In this document: positions 51,825 through 61,448 of the stretch, piece by piece
How positions within the stretch are numbered: the first letter of the stretch is position 1
Layout: each line of letters begins with the position of its first letter
Assembly: GCA_020724865.1 (NCBI GenBank)
Contig: DYGA01000003.1
Coordinates: 87,899 to 151,898, forward strand
Reading direction: 5' to 3'
DNA: 64,000 nucleotides
Origin: Candidatus Paceibacter sp.
Lineage (GTDB): Bacteria; Patescibacteria; ABY1; S139-126
Program-made: the position numbers and the translations under genes
The notes under the pieces: model-generated
The model's database searches: none
Seen by the model: only the letters and a program-made list of their open reading frames with translations
What the model was told of the DNA's origin: nothing

Positions 51825-52761
51825 ATTTAAATTAGTTTTTTTTGGTTCACCTTTTTTTGCCAGCTACAGTTTGGAAAATTTAATTAAAGCTGGTTTTCAT
51901 ATAACTGCGGTAGTTACTCAACCACCGAAAATTAAAGGTAGAAATCAAGTAAAAACCGAAACAGATTTAGCTAAAATTGCTCAAAAACATAATCTGAAAA
52001 CAATAACCCCAGAAATTTTTAATGATGACATATTCGCAGAACTGAAAAATTTATCAGCCGATGCGTTTATTGTAGTGGCTTACGGAAAAATTATTCCTCA
52101 AACTATTTTAAACCTACCACCGCATGGAGTAATAAATATACACCCTTCCCTATTACCAAAATATCGCGGGCCCTCCCCGGTGCAAACTGCCTTATTGAAT
52201 AATGAAAAAATAACCGGGGTATCAATCATGAAAATTGATAACAAAGTAGATCACGGACCAATTTTATTTCAAGTATCTGAACAAATCAACGATGATGATA
52301 ATAATATTATTCTTACTGACAGATTATTTCAAATTGGAGCTAAATATTTGCCCGATATTTTATGGAAATATTTACATAAAAATTTAACACCCCAGCCTCA
52401 AGATGACAACTTAGCTACCTATACTAAACTGATAAAAAAACAAGATGGGCTCATAAATTGGTTAGATGAGGCAGTGTATATAAATCAACAAATTAAAGCC
52501 TATCAACCTTGGCCGACTGCCTACTCTTATTGTCAAAATGTATTATATAAGTTTTATAAAAGTAAAATAATAAAAGGAAAACTACCTCCAGGTAAAATAA
52601 TAGTCGATAAAAAAAATCGACAACTACTGGTTGGCACTGGCAAAGATTTATTGTCCGTTGATATTATTCAACCTGAAGGAAAAAATAAATTACCAATAAA
52701 AGATTTTATTTTGGGTTACAATTTAGACGGATTATTTTTTACCACTCACCCAAAAACCTAA
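51814..52761 (+). CDS. fmt: Methionyl-tRNA formyltransferase
   Basis: 315 residues from the ATG at 51814 (MQNKFKLVFFGSPFF). An upstream TTG at 51796 and ATG at 51805 extend the frame without family similarity. The catalytic Asn-x-His is in INIHPSLLPKYRGPSPVQ, and the Asp in VDHGPIL; all are kept. The C-terminal domain (INQQIKAYQPWPTAYS and onward) is present but short. The enzyme formylates Met-tRNA. Its 3' end overlaps the convergent glycosyltransferase gene by 30 bases. Confidence 0.94.
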   Translation: MQNKFKLVFFGSPFFASYSLENLIKAGFHITAVVTQPPKIKGRNQVKTETDLAKIAQKHNLKTITPEIFNDDIFAELKNLSADAFIVVAYGKIIPQTILNLPPHGVINIHPSLLPKYRGPSPVQTALLNNEKITGVSIMKIDNKVDHGPILFQVSEQINDDDNNIILTDRLFQIGAKYLPDILWKYLHKNLTPQPQDDNLATYTKLIKKQDGLINWLDEAVYINQQIKAYQPWPTAYSYCQNVLYKFYKSKIIKGKLPPGKIIVDKKNRQLLVGTGKDLLSVDIIQPEGKNKLPIKDFILGYNLDGLFFTTHPKT

Positions 52762-54270
52762 ATATTTACCAATCATTAATCTAGTTTGAGCATCGGTTGC
52801 CGGTATAGATCCAAACACTATCATGCCTAATGGAAATAATATCCATTGTAAAGGAATTATTAAATATTCCCACCATTTTACTTTTTTCTTATCCCAAGGC
52901 ATTAAAAAAGTTGTCAATACGGCGGAAAGAATTAAACCTATCATAGCGGTATTCATAATTATTTGTAAAACAATCGGAGCATTTTGGGCAATAACCGATG
53001 ATTTATCCACGTTTTTACTTACCCACAAGGGCAAATAACCTAAAATGGTAATCAAAATTGGAGCGGTAGCCCAAGAGTAGACACCTTCCAACTGATTCCA
53101 AAGATAATGCAATCCTTTTTTAAATGGTAAATTTTTAACTTTCAAATAAAACCAAGCTTGATAAGGAAAATTTTCTACACCCCAAGCCCATCTTCGCATT
53201 TGTTTGTATTGATCTTTAAACCCCTGCCACAGCGAACCAGTATAAACTGTATTCATCGAAACCGGTATATACATAGGGTCAACTTTATAATTACCATTAT
53301 AATGACAAAAACCTTGTAAAAAAATTCTTGAATCTTCGGTTACAATATCTTTTTGCCAGAAACCAACATCTATCAACATTTTTAAGCTCATAGAGTGAGA
53401 AGAAAAAGTAAACAATCTTTCTGGTCTGGCTAAATCAGTCAACAACCAAAATGTTGTTGAGTAAGCGATTATTCTAATCGGAGCTGGTGTCTCCCAAATA
53501 TTGTTATTATAAATTGCTAAAGGCTGATAACTAACTTTGGTTGGATCCTCCATTTGTAAATATCTATATGTTAGATAAGCAAAGTACTGTTCGTGTGGTC
53601 TAGTATCAATATCAAAGCTAGAAACAATGACATTTTCAATAGGCCATTTTTTTTCTTTAATATAAGGCAAAATTTGGTGTCCGGCAAAATTTAAATTGGA
53701 GCCTTTGCCAGGAATTTCATCTGGCAAATTTTTGGGATGAATAGTAAAAATCAAATCATAAAATACACCAGAATATTTCTGTTTTATTTTTTCTTTTATA
53801 TTATTGAAGTTAGCAATATCTCTTTCTTCGCCAGCCAAAACAACTACCATCTTTTTTAAGTCATATTTACAAGCAGCCAAAGATGCAAAAGAATTATCTA
53901 TTACTTCATAAGGTTCTTTATAGGTGGGTAGAAAAATAAGATGGATATAATTGGACCAGTCTTTTTTTTCAGTTTTTAAAATATTAAACCAATCTTTTTT
54001 TATTGTTTGTTTATAGATTTTCCACGAATGCAGTAAATAAACTGATAAATACATTACTCGTGTCAACCAATATAAATCAAAAATTATAATAAAATAAATC
54101 GCCCACAGAGGTTTAACAAAAGATATAACAATAGCCGAGATAAATGTTAACCAAACCAAAAAACCAGGAATAATTTCTAGTAAACGGTATTGTTGGTCCT
54201 CTCTTAATTTTAAAAAACGAGAACGGTAGTTTTCGTCAAATGTAATATCTTGCGGTTTAGTTGTCTTCAT
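52732..54270 (-). CDS. Processive GT2-family glycosyltransferase, polytopic
   Basis: A 512-residue membrane enzyme. Two transmembrane segments near residues 35-80, then a cytoplasmic GT-A domain (about 105-380), then about four more near 395-500. Catalytic motifs are visible: SSFDIDTRP (DxD), VTEDSRIFLQ (TED) and QMRRWAWG (QxxRW), which is the set for processive enzymes such as cellulose or hyaluronan synthases. PTYKEP marks the start of the GT domain. It probably makes or extrudes a beta-linked polysaccharide; the sugar is unknown. It has its own leaderless-type promoter. Confidence 0.88.
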   Translation of the reverse strand: MKTTKPQDITFDENYRSRFLKLREDQQYRLLEIIPGFLVWLTFISAIVISFVKPLWAIYFIIIFDLYWLTRVMYLSVYLLHSWKIYKQTIKKDWFNILKTEKKDWSNYIHLIFLPTYKEPYEVIDNSFASLAACKYDLKKMVVVLAGEERDIANFNNIKEKIKQKYSGVFYDLIFTIHPKNLPDEIPGKGSNLNFAGHQILPYIKEKKWPIENVIVSSFDIDTRPHEQYFAYLTYRYLQMEDPTKVSYQPLAIYNNNIWETPAPIRIIAYSTTFWLLTDLARPERLFTFSSHSMSLKMLIDVGFWQKDIVTEDSRIFLQGFCHYNGNYKVDPMYIPVSMNTVYTGSLWQGFKDQYKQMRRWAWGVENFPYQAWFYLKVKNLPFKKGLHYLWNQLEGVYSWATAPILITILGYLPLWVSKNVDKSSVIAQNAPIVLQIIMNTAMIGLILSAVLTTFLMPWDKKKVKWWEYLIIPLQWILFPLGMIVFGSIPATDAQTRLMIGKYLGFWVSGKK

Positions 54271-54276
54271 AAAATA

Positions 54277-54305
54277 AAAATAACAAAAATTTTGTTTAAA
54301 ATCAA
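54277..54305 (-). promoter_or_regulatory. GT2 glycosyltransferase promoter, apparently leaderless
   Basis: On the minus strand: TTGATT (54300-54305), a 17-base spacer ending TGT, TATTTT (54277-54282), then exactly six bases to the ATG at 54270. It starts at the foot of the sortase terminator. Confidence 0.45.
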
Positions 54306-54306
54306 C

Positions 54307-54335
54307 ACAAAACAGACTGGTGAGGTCTGTTTTGT
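54307..54335 (-). terminator. Terminator after the sortase gene
   Basis: An 11-bp stem (ACAAAACAGAC 54307-54317 with GTCTGTTTTGT 54325-54335) and a 7-base loop, lying 11 bases beyond the sortase stop on the minus strand. The sequence after it is moderately T-rich. Confidence 0.7.
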
Positions 54336-54345
54336 ATTTATTGTT

Positions 54346-55071
54346 TTATATTTTTTTAGCAGTTACTACCAGTCTTTGTTTTGAAGTAAAAAGCGGCGTA
54401 CAAGAAAATAAAGTTAAACGATCATCAGCAGTGTTGTGTAAAATACTTATTTCGTTTGGTTCAACAATTTTACTCTCAGTTACTTTATACTCGTATTTAA
54501 CCCCTTCCCAATAAACTGTAATAATATCACCAACTTCTAGTTTATCAATTAAATAAAAAGTTTTCGGGCTAGGCGGACGATGTAAATAACGATGAGCGGT
54601 AATTATGGTATTACCTCCTTGATTTGGCGTAGAACCGACTGGCATTCGCCAAATACCTTTCCATAAGATATCTTCACTGTTCCCTTCCAAAATTTCACTA
54701 TCTACGCCCATTTTAGGAATAATAATTTTATTTATATTTTGTTTATTAGTTAGTGCTGTTTGTGCCTGTTCATTGTAACTTACTCCTAAAACTACGGTAG
54801 TTTTATTTTTTTCTTCTTTTTCTACGGAATTTAGTAATTGAATTTCTTGATTGATTGGCAAATGTAAATCAGTTAATAAATAATCTTCTGGTGGTAAATT
54901 TGCAGGCAGTTCTGTATAGCCATTTAAACTATAATTTTTTTCATCAGATAATGCGGTTCTAATAGGATCAGAAACTAAATATCCACCAATACCAAACAGT
55001 ATAAACACCAGCAAAGAAATAATCTTTGTCAATAAATAATGACGATATTTTGGATGTATAAAATCTATCAT
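54346..55071 (-). CDS. Sortase
   Basis: A 241-residue sortase with an N-terminal transmembrane anchor (about residues 13-33). The catalytic residues are visible: His in ITAHRYLH, the Cys in LTLFSCTPLF (TLxxC motif), and an Arg in the following KQRLVV. The active-site elements are complete. Its start lies 1 base after the stop of the LPDTN surface protein, so enzyme and presumed substrate are cotranscribed. The TLFSCTP sequence fits class D/E sortases better than class A, but I cannot assign the class firmly. Confidence 0.92.
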   Translation of the reverse strand: MIDFIHPKYRHYLLTKIISLLVFILFGIGGYLVSDPIRTALSDEKNYSLNGYTELPANLPPEDYLLTDLHLPINQEIQLLNSVEKEEKNKTTVVLGVSYNEQAQTALTNKQNINKIIIPKMGVDSEILEGNSEDILWKGIWRMPVGSTPNQGGNTIITAHRYLHRPPSPKTFYLIDKLEVGDIITVYWEGVKYEYKVTESKIVEPNEISILHNTADDRLTLFSCTPLFTSKQRLVVTAKKI

Positions 55072-55072
55072 A

Positions 55073-58000
55073 CTAAACTAAATTATACTGCCTTTTTAAC
55101 AAATAAGTTACATAACCGCCGGCAATAATCAATAATCCAAGTAAAATAGTTAAGATTTGGTTGGTACTGCCATTGGTATCAGGCAAAGTTATTCCTAACG
55201 CTTTTACATCTCTAATTTCTAAAGGTGTACGAGCAAACACTTCCGGTGCATTAATTGCACTAGCAATGGCAATATTTTCATAAACGCCGTTTTTCGTATC
55301 TGATTTAACTGTTACATCATAACTCACGGTCTTTGATTCACCTGGTTTTAAATCACCCAAGGACCAAGAATTAACTGTACTTTTATTACTGTTGAAATAA
55401 AATTCTTTTGGTAATCTGTCAATCAATTTAACATCTTCGGCTGTTAAGTTTCCATTATTAGTATTGGTTATTGTTACCGTATAGGTTACCTCCCCTCCCG
55501 GATTAGAAAATTTCATATTGACTTTTTTCTCAATAGCAAGAATTGGTTCGTAAACTTGTGAATAAACGGTAGGTATTCTCACTACAACAACTGCATCATC
55601 GGTAACCGGTGAACCGTTAGAAATTTCTGCTTTAGCAGTATTAGTATAATTACCTATAGCTAAATCATCGGCAAATAATACCTGATATGTAATAGTTTTG
55701 GTTTCATTGATAGCAATATTTCCCAACTCCCAGATACCATTGGTAGTCGTGGCATAATAACTTAAACCACTCGGCAAAATATCAGTAACTTTTAAGTTTA
55801 ATCCCGCGGCATTACCGACATTTTTGACCGATATTGTATAATCTACAATTCCGCCGGGATTAGTAAAAGAAACATTTGCCGATTTAGTAATAGTTAAAAT
55901 TGGGTTTACTGGTCCACCACCGCCGCCGCCACCGCAGTTTGTGCAAGGAGGTTCTGGCTGACGATAATTAGCAAAGTCATAATTTGTATAGTTGCCCGGA
56001 GAACTGATCATTACATTATAAACGGTTGATGTGGGATAAGTTTGTTGCCAACCGCTTACTGATTGTTCACTAATTTGATAATTACCATATCTTAGTTGGC
56101 TAAATTCATAACAGCCATTTTCACCGGTGGTAGTATTGATTGTTGCGCTGCTTGTTGCGTCGGATGTCAAAGTTATAGTCCAACCCGGAATAGTTGGTTC
56201 AGATTGATCTATAACTCCATTATTATTCAAATCAGAATACTTACAGCCAGAAATGGTACTGTATTCAATCTGGCAACTTGCGCTGCAACCATCGTTATTT
56301 GAATTATTGCCGTCATCACACTGCTCACCTTGATCTAAATTGCCATCTCCACAATAAGGTTCAATAATGGGAGTTTGGTAGTTGGCAAAATCAATATTGG
56401 TATATTGTTCTGTTGAGGTTATTAGGACCGTATGAGTTGATGTAGGATAAGTTTGTTGCCAACCAGGCAATTGTTCTTCGGCAACTATATATTCTTTGCC
56501 AAATTTTAAATTTGTGAATGTATAACAACCATTAGTTTGAGTTGTTGTAGTAGCAATTGGAGAGGCTAAACCTAAAATTGAATCAGTTAACAATATTGGC
56601 CATTGGCTTATGGTTGGTTCGTCATCTTCAATAATCCCGTTATTGTTTAGATCTTTATATTTACAACCGGATATTTCACCAAACTCAATCTGACAACTTG
56701 CGCTGCAACCATCGTTATTTGAATTATTGCCGTCATCACACTGCTCACCTTGATCTAAATTGCCATCTCCACAGAACGGATAAATTACCGGAATTTGATA
56801 GTTGGCAAAGTCAATATCAGTTGTTAAATTTCCATAGCCTATATTCAAAACATAAGATTGATTTGTTGGATAAGTTTGTTGCCAACCGTCAAGCAATTCT
56901 TCACTAACTGTATATTGATTTGGAGATAAACCATTGAAAGCATAACAGCCATTTTCATCAGTTTGGGTTGTCTGGGTAATTTCCTGATTACTTTCAGTAA
57001 AAGTCAATTTTATTGGCCAATTGGGAATTGTTGGTTCATCTGAATCAATTATGCCGTTATTGTTTAAATCATTATATTTACAACCAGTAATAGAGCTTAA
57101 TTCACAAATTTCCAGTGATATTTGATAGTAAATTTCTTGTAAATCATCATAAGTTGGGGCGTAAAAGTATTTATCGGGCGTTGAAGCAATACTACCTAAT
57201 AAACTGTGGCTAACATCCTGTCCTAAGCCAATTGTGTAAATAGTATATCCGGCGGCTTTGGCTAAATTTGCTTCAGCTAAAGCATAACTGGCTCCCCCAT
57301 CGTAGTCAGGATAATTTCCGTTAGCATTAACATTCGCTTTACCGTCGGTCATTAAAACTATAATTGGTGTTGCGTCAGTTCGGTTGTTATTATTTAGTTC
57401 CACACTGGCCAGATGAATAGCGCCACCGATATTTGTATAGCCGTTTGGTGTTAAGGAATTTATTTTTTCATTAATTAAAGTTTGATTATTTATCAATCCA
57501 CTTTCCAAAGTAGCATCGGTTGCATAAGACACTAAACCAATTTTATCTTTGCTCATATCAAACTTATTGACAAAGAATGTTGCGGCGTCTTTAGTAGTGG
57601 TCATTGGTTCAACTATCCATTGGTATCCAGCTAAAATACACTGGGTACGGGAAGTAATTGATTGATTACCCGCGCAATAAGAATAATCACCCATACTCCC
57701 CGATCTATCAATTACTAGCATTACATCTACAGGAACCGAACATAGGGGATTTGTTTCAAGTTGACAACTTGCACTGCAACCATCACCGTTTAAATTATTA
57801 CCGTCATCACACTGCTCACCTTGATCTAAATTGCCATCTCCACAAATAGGTACGACAACATCACACTCAATAGGTGTTGTTTCAGTTATATAGTTTCCCC
57901 AGCCCGTCTCTGTTGACCAATATTTAGCTTTATTGTTGATGATATAATCACAGTCTAAATTATTTTTTACATTTACAGTTAAATCTACAATTTTTTCAGT

Positions 58001-58651
58001 ACCTGGAGTCATTGTGCCAAAATTCCACTCCACATAAGTACTAGTCAAGTCAGAAACTGATTTACTTGAGGTTACAAATGTTGTATTCGGATCAAAATAA
58101 TCTCGTACTTTAACTCCGCCACCGGTACAATTGGCTGTGCCTGTATTTTTAATTTTTAATTGATAGTTTAAATTACTACCCAATTCAGCGGTAACATCAA
58201 AATCTGTTTTAGTTAAAGTTAGTTCACAATAAGTTTGTACCACTTCTTCATTTTGACAAAAAGTTAAATGACTAATTCCATATTGATCGGCAGATATTGT
58301 GCCGCTACTGCCCCCGGGAAATACGGTTGAGGTGGTGCCAGCCTTTCTAATAACCCCCGCTACGGCTGGATCAGCAGTCCAATAAGCTGTGTTATTATCA
58401 CCGGTAACATTGGTGCCATTGGCTTCACCGGATAATTGATAGCTGTTATTTTGCCATTCCCATTTTGCTACTCCATAGTCAAAGCCATTAGCTTGACATT
58501 CATCATCAATACTGCCAATTCCTCTAGCTAGAGAATTGTTTAAATTAAATAAACCAAAAATTCCAACAATAAATAGAAAACCAATAAATAAATAAAACTG
58601 TTTTTTCCTGTTTAAATTTTTAGGAAAATAGTAAAAAATAAGCTTTTTCAT
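55073..58651 (-). CDS. LPDTN-anchored multidomain surface protein with VWA domain
   Basis: An 1192-residue exported protein. Order: signal/anchor (16-36); DUF11-like domain (about 133-258); a cysteine-rich DUF4215 repeat (268-298, CGDGNLDQGEQCDDGNN); a von Willebrand A domain (about 303-515) with an intact MIDAS DRSGS; three SdrD-B-like beta domains (beginning near 517, 660 and 798) alternating with two more DUF4215 repeats; a seven-Gly linker (about 903-909); two DUF11 domains (about 912-1145). The C-terminus has LPDTN near residue 1156, a transmembrane helix and a basic tail, so it is a sortase substrate. The MIDAS suggests metal-dependent ligand binding, so adhesion is likely. Confidence 0.9.
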   Translation of the reverse strand: MKKLIFYYFPKNLNRKKQFYLFIGFLFIVGIFGLFNLNNSLARGIGSIDDECQANGFDYGVAKWEWQNNSYQLSGEANGTNVTGDNNTAYWTADPAVAGVIRKAGTTSTVFPGGSSGTISADQYGISHLTFCQNEEVVQTYCELTLTKTDFDVTAELGSNLNYQLKIKNTGTANCTGGGVKVRDYFDPNTTFVTSSKSVSDLTSTYVEWNFGTMTPGTEKIVDLTVNVKNNLDCDYIINNKAKYWSTETGWGNYITETTPIECDVVVPICGDGNLDQGEQCDDGNNLNGDGCSASCQLETNPLCSVPVDVMLVIDRSGSMGDYSYCAGNQSITSRTQCILAGYQWIVEPMTTTKDAATFFVNKFDMSKDKIGLVSYATDATLESGLINNQTLINEKINSLTPNGYTNIGGAIHLASVELNNNNRTDATPIIVLMTDGKANVNANGNYPDYDGGASYALAEANLAKAAGYTIYTIGLGQDVSHSLLGSIASTPDKYFYAPTYDDLQEIYYQISLEICELSSITGCKYNDLNNNGIIDSDEPTIPNWPIKLTFTESNQEITQTTQTDENGCYAFNGLSPNQYTVSEELLDGWQQTYPTNQSYVLNIGYGNLTTDIDFANYQIPVIYPFCGDGNLDQGEQCDDGNNSNNDGCSASCQIEFGEISGCKYKDLNNNGIIEDDEPTISQWPILLTDSILGLASPIATTTTQTNGCYTFTNLKFGKEYIVAEEQLPGWQQTYPTSTHTVLITSTEQYTNIDFANYQTPIIEPYCGDGNLDQGEQCDDGNNSNNDGCSASCQIEYSTISGCKYSDLNNNGVIDQSEPTIPGWTITLTSDATSSATINTTTGENGCYEFSQLRYGNYQISEQSVSGWQQTYPTSTVYNVMISSPGNYTNYDFANYRQPEPPCTNCGGGGGGGPVNPILTITKSANVSFTNPGGIVDYTISVKNVGNAAGLNLKVTDILPSGLSYYATTTNGIWELGNIAINETKTITYQVLFADDLAIGNYTNTAKAEISNGSPVTDDAVVVVRIPTVYSQVYEPILAIEKKVNMKFSNPGGEVTYTVTITNTNNGNLTAEDVKLIDRLPKEFYFNSNKSTVNSWSLGDLKPGESKTVSYDVTVKSDTKNGVYENIAIASAINAPEVFARTPLEIRDVKALGITLPDTNGSTNQILTILLGLLIIAGGYVTYLLKRQYNLV
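56274..56773. repeat. 80-bp perfect direct repeat within the surface protein gene
   Basis: Bases 56274-56353 and 56694-56773 are identical over 80 bp and 420 bp apart; they encode the DUF4215 repeats. A third, diverged copy lies at 57765-57844 and shares a 44-bp perfect block at its end. The spacing is a multiple of three, so recombination between the first two would delete one SdrD-B/DUF4215 unit in frame. Confidence 0.85.
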
Positions 58652-58690
58652 ATAAAAAAATAATTATTATTTCTATAAAATTAACATAAA

Positions 58691-58719
58691 AATATAGCAG
58701 AGAAAAAAATGTTTGTCAA
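58691..58719 (-). promoter_or_regulatory. Promoter of the surface protein-sortase operon
   Basis: On the minus strand: a perfect TTGACA (58714-58719), a 17-base spacer, and TATATT (58691-58696). The predicted leader to the ATG at 58651 is about 33 bases of A/T. Confidence 0.65.
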
Positions 58720-58759
58720 GTATAAAAAGTTCAAATTTTTTTATGGCTAATATTAGCAA

Positions 58760-58796
58760 AATAAATTATCACACTTGAAAAGTGTGATAATTTATT
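58760..58796 (-). terminator. clpB terminator
   Basis: A perfect 17-bp stem (58760-58776 with 58780-58796, core TATCACACTT) with a GAA loop, 16 bases past the clpB stop. The A/T foot gives a U-tract on the minus-strand transcript. Confidence 0.85.
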
Positions 58797-58812
58797 AAAT
58801 ATTTATAAATAT

Positions 58813-61398
58813 TTATTTTTTTATTTCCAATTTATTATTTTTATAATCAATTTTGATATTTTGATTGGGTAATAATTTTTTATTTATAATCAACCAAGCC
58901 AGCTCATCAGTAACCTCTCGGTCAATCAATCTTTTTAAGGGTCGGGCGCCAAAATTTACATCATAGCCTTGTGTAGCAAGATATTTTTTTAAATTTGGTG
59001 TAAATTCTACTTTGATATCTTGTTCTAGTAACTTTTGTTTTAATTCATTTAACTGTAAATCAACTATTTTTTCTATATCCTCTTTACTCAAAGCATGATA
59101 GATAATAATGTCGTCTAAACGATTTATAAATTCTGGTCGAAAACTTTGTTGCACTATTTGTTTTAATTTATTTTCAATCTCTGGAGTAATTTTACCTTCA
59201 GCTTGTAAAATTATTTCTGAACCTAAATTTGAGGTCATGATAATAATGGTATTTTTAAAATTTACAGTTCTGCCTTTGGCGTCAGTTAAACGGCCATCAT
59301 CTAAAATTTGCAATAATAAATTAAACACTTCAGGATGAGCTTTTTCTATCTCATCAAATAAAATAACACTATATGGATGCCGTCTCACAGCTTCGGTTAA
59401 CTGTCCGCCCTCTTCGTAACCTATGTAACCAGGGGGAGAACCTATCATTCTAGCTACTGCGTGTTTTTCCATATATTCACTCATATCTAAACGTATAATT
59501 TCATTTTCATCGTCAAACATAAATTCTGCCAAGGCTTTAGCGGTTTCGGTTTTACCCACCCCTGTTGGACCCAAAAAAAGAAATGAACCAATTGGGCGAT
59601 TAGCTTGGCTTAAACCGGCTCGAGATCGGCGTAAAGCTCTGGCTAATGCTTTAATTGCCTGTTCTTGACCAATAACTCGTTGGGACAAAATTTCTTCAAG
59701 TAAGGATAATTTATGTGATTCTTCCTCCATAATTTTACTAACTGGTATCTTTTTCCAACGGGCTATGATTTGAGCAATATCTTCACTCCCCACTTCTTCT
59801 TTCAACATGGCTCCAGTTTTTTGGATAGACTTTAATTTTTGCTCGTCAGACGCTATTTTCTTTTCCAACTCAGGCAGACGACCATATCTTATTTCCGCTA
59901 CCTTATTTAAATCGCCATTACGTTCGGCAATTTCTGCTTCTTGTTTTAGATTATCAATCGCAATTTTATTTTGTCTGATTGAATTTATAATTTCTTTTTC
60001 AGATTGCCAATGCGTCTTTAATTTATTTTCTTTTTCTTTTAAATCTGACAATTCTTTTTTAATATCAGCCAACCGATTTTTAGCCGAGCTAGTTTCTTCT
60101 TTAGTTAAAGCTTTGGCCTCAATTTCCAACTGTTGAATTCGACGAGCGATTTTATCTAGCTCTTCAGGGACAGAATCAATGGAAATGCGTAAAGCCGCTG
60201 TGGCTTCATCAATCAAATCAATAGCTTTGTCCGGCAAAAAACGATCAGTAATATAACGACTGGACAATTTAACTGCCGCCACCAAAGCATCATCAGTAAT
60301 GCGCACCCCATGATGAACTTCATATTTTTCTTTGATGCCCCGCAAAATAGCAATTGTGTCTTCAATACTTGGTTCTTCAATCAAAATTGGTTGCATCCGG
60401 CGCTCTAAAGCCGCATCTTTTTCTATATATTGCTGATATTCTTTCAAAGTAGTTGCGCCAATCATGTGCAGTGTTCCTCGGGCTAAACCGGGTTTTAACA
60501 TATTGGAAGCGTCGATTGCGCCTTCACTTTTGCCAGCGCCAATTATTGTATGAAACTCATCAATAAATAAAATTATATTTCCCGCGGCATTTTCAATTTC
60601 TTTAATGACGGCTTTGAGTCTTTCTTCAAATTCTCCACGGAATTTCGCGCCCGCCAACAATGATGCAATATCTAAAGATATTAATTTTTTATTTTTCAAT
60701 GTATCAGGCACATCACCGCTGATAATTCTTTGGGCTAAACCTTCAACAATGGCAGTTTTTCCCACGCCCGGTTCACCCAGCAAAATAGGATTATTTTTGG
60801 TGCGGCGAGAAAGTATTTGAATCAATCTTCTAATTTCATTGTCCCGACCAATCACCGGGTCAATTTTGCCCAATTTTGCCTGTTCGGTTAAATCCACCGC
60901 ATACTTTTTCAATACTTGATATGTGTTTTCAGCCTCAGGCGAATCAGCTTTTTGAGAACCGCGCAATTTATTTAATACCTGATTTACCTTTTCCTCATTT
61001 ATTTGAATATCATTGAATAAATTTTTGATTTCATTCACTTCTTTAAGTAAAGCTAAAAATAAATGTTCGCTGGCAACATATTCATCTTCCATTTGTTTGG
61101 CAATATTTTCAGCAGTTACTAAAACTTTTTGTGTTTGCGGTGATAAATAAGGTTGATTTGATTCGGCATTGCCGCCCAAACGAGGTAAATTTTTCACAGC
61201 GGCTTCAACTTTTTGAGTAACAAAATAACTATCAACGCCAATATTATGTAAAATTTCCACGACAAAACTATCTTCTTGTTTGAGTAAAGCCAATAAGATA
61301 TGTAAGGGTTCTAAAGTACTGTGCCCTTTTTCTTGTGCTAAATTGAATGCTAATTGGATAGCTTCTTGATTTTTATAAGTAAATTTATCTATATTCAT
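58813..61398 (-). CDS. clpB: Chaperone ClpB (disaggregase)
   Basis: An 861-residue Hsp100 ATPase that, with DnaK, pulls proteins out of aggregates in the cytoplasm. The N-terminal ClpN domain (about 1-145) is followed by AAA1 with Walker A GEPGVGKTA (near 206), a long coiled-coil middle domain (about 405-525) and AAA2 with GPTGVGKTE (near 607). The middle domain separates ClpB from ClpA and ClpC. IDEATAALRISIDS and FRPEFINRLDDIIIY are typical. The ClpP-binding IGL loop is not seen. It has its own promoter and terminator. A decayed foreign island lies directly upstream. Confidence 0.96.
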   Translation of the reverse strand: MNIDKFTYKNQEAIQLAFNLAQEKGHSTLEPLHILLALLKQEDSFVVEILHNIGVDSYFVTQKVEAAVKNLPRLGGNAESNQPYLSPQTQKVLVTAENIAKQMEDEYVASEHLFLALLKEVNEIKNLFNDIQINEEKVNQVLNKLRGSQKADSPEAENTYQVLKKYAVDLTEQAKLGKIDPVIGRDNEIRRLIQILSRRTKNNPILLGEPGVGKTAIVEGLAQRIISGDVPDTLKNKKLISLDIASLLAGAKFRGEFEERLKAVIKEIENAAGNIILFIDEFHTIIGAGKSEGAIDASNMLKPGLARGTLHMIGATTLKEYQQYIEKDAALERRMQPILIEEPSIEDTIAILRGIKEKYEVHHGVRITDDALVAAVKLSSRYITDRFLPDKAIDLIDEATAALRISIDSVPEELDKIARRIQQLEIEAKALTKEETSSAKNRLADIKKELSDLKEKENKLKTHWQSEKEIINSIRQNKIAIDNLKQEAEIAERNGDLNKVAEIRYGRLPELEKKIASDEQKLKSIQKTGAMLKEEVGSEDIAQIIARWKKIPVSKIMEEESHKLSLLEEILSQRVIGQEQAIKALARALRRSRAGLSQANRPIGSFLFLGPTGVGKTETAKALAEFMFDDENEIIRLDMSEYMEKHAVARMIGSPPGYIGYEEGGQLTEAVRRHPYSVILFDEIEKAHPEVFNLLLQILDDGRLTDAKGRTVNFKNTIIIMTSNLGSEIILQAEGKITPEIENKLKQIVQQSFRPEFINRLDDIIIYHALSKEDIEKIVDLQLNELKQKLLEQDIKVEFTPNLKKYLATQGYDVNFGARPLKRLIDREVTDELAWLIINKKLLPNQNIKIDYKNNKLEIKK

Positions 61399-61419
61399 AC
61401 TTATGTAAAAATCTAATTA

Positions 61420-61448
61420 ATTTTGTCTTAAAAAAGCTTGTTTGTCAA
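61420..61448 (-). promoter_or_regulatory. clpB promoter
   Basis: On the minus strand: a perfect TTGACA (61443-61448), 17 bases, CAAAAT (61420-61425). The leader is about 15 bases. No CIRCE-type inverted repeat is seen, so heat regulation by HrcA is not supported by this sequence. Confidence 0.5.

Noticed and set aside
56230..57850. Regularly spaced repeats that could be mistaken for a CRISPR array
   Set aside because: The repeats are codon-aligned, lie inside one open frame and encode DUF4215/SdrD-B domains. There are only three copies with spacers of about 340 bp and about 1 kb.
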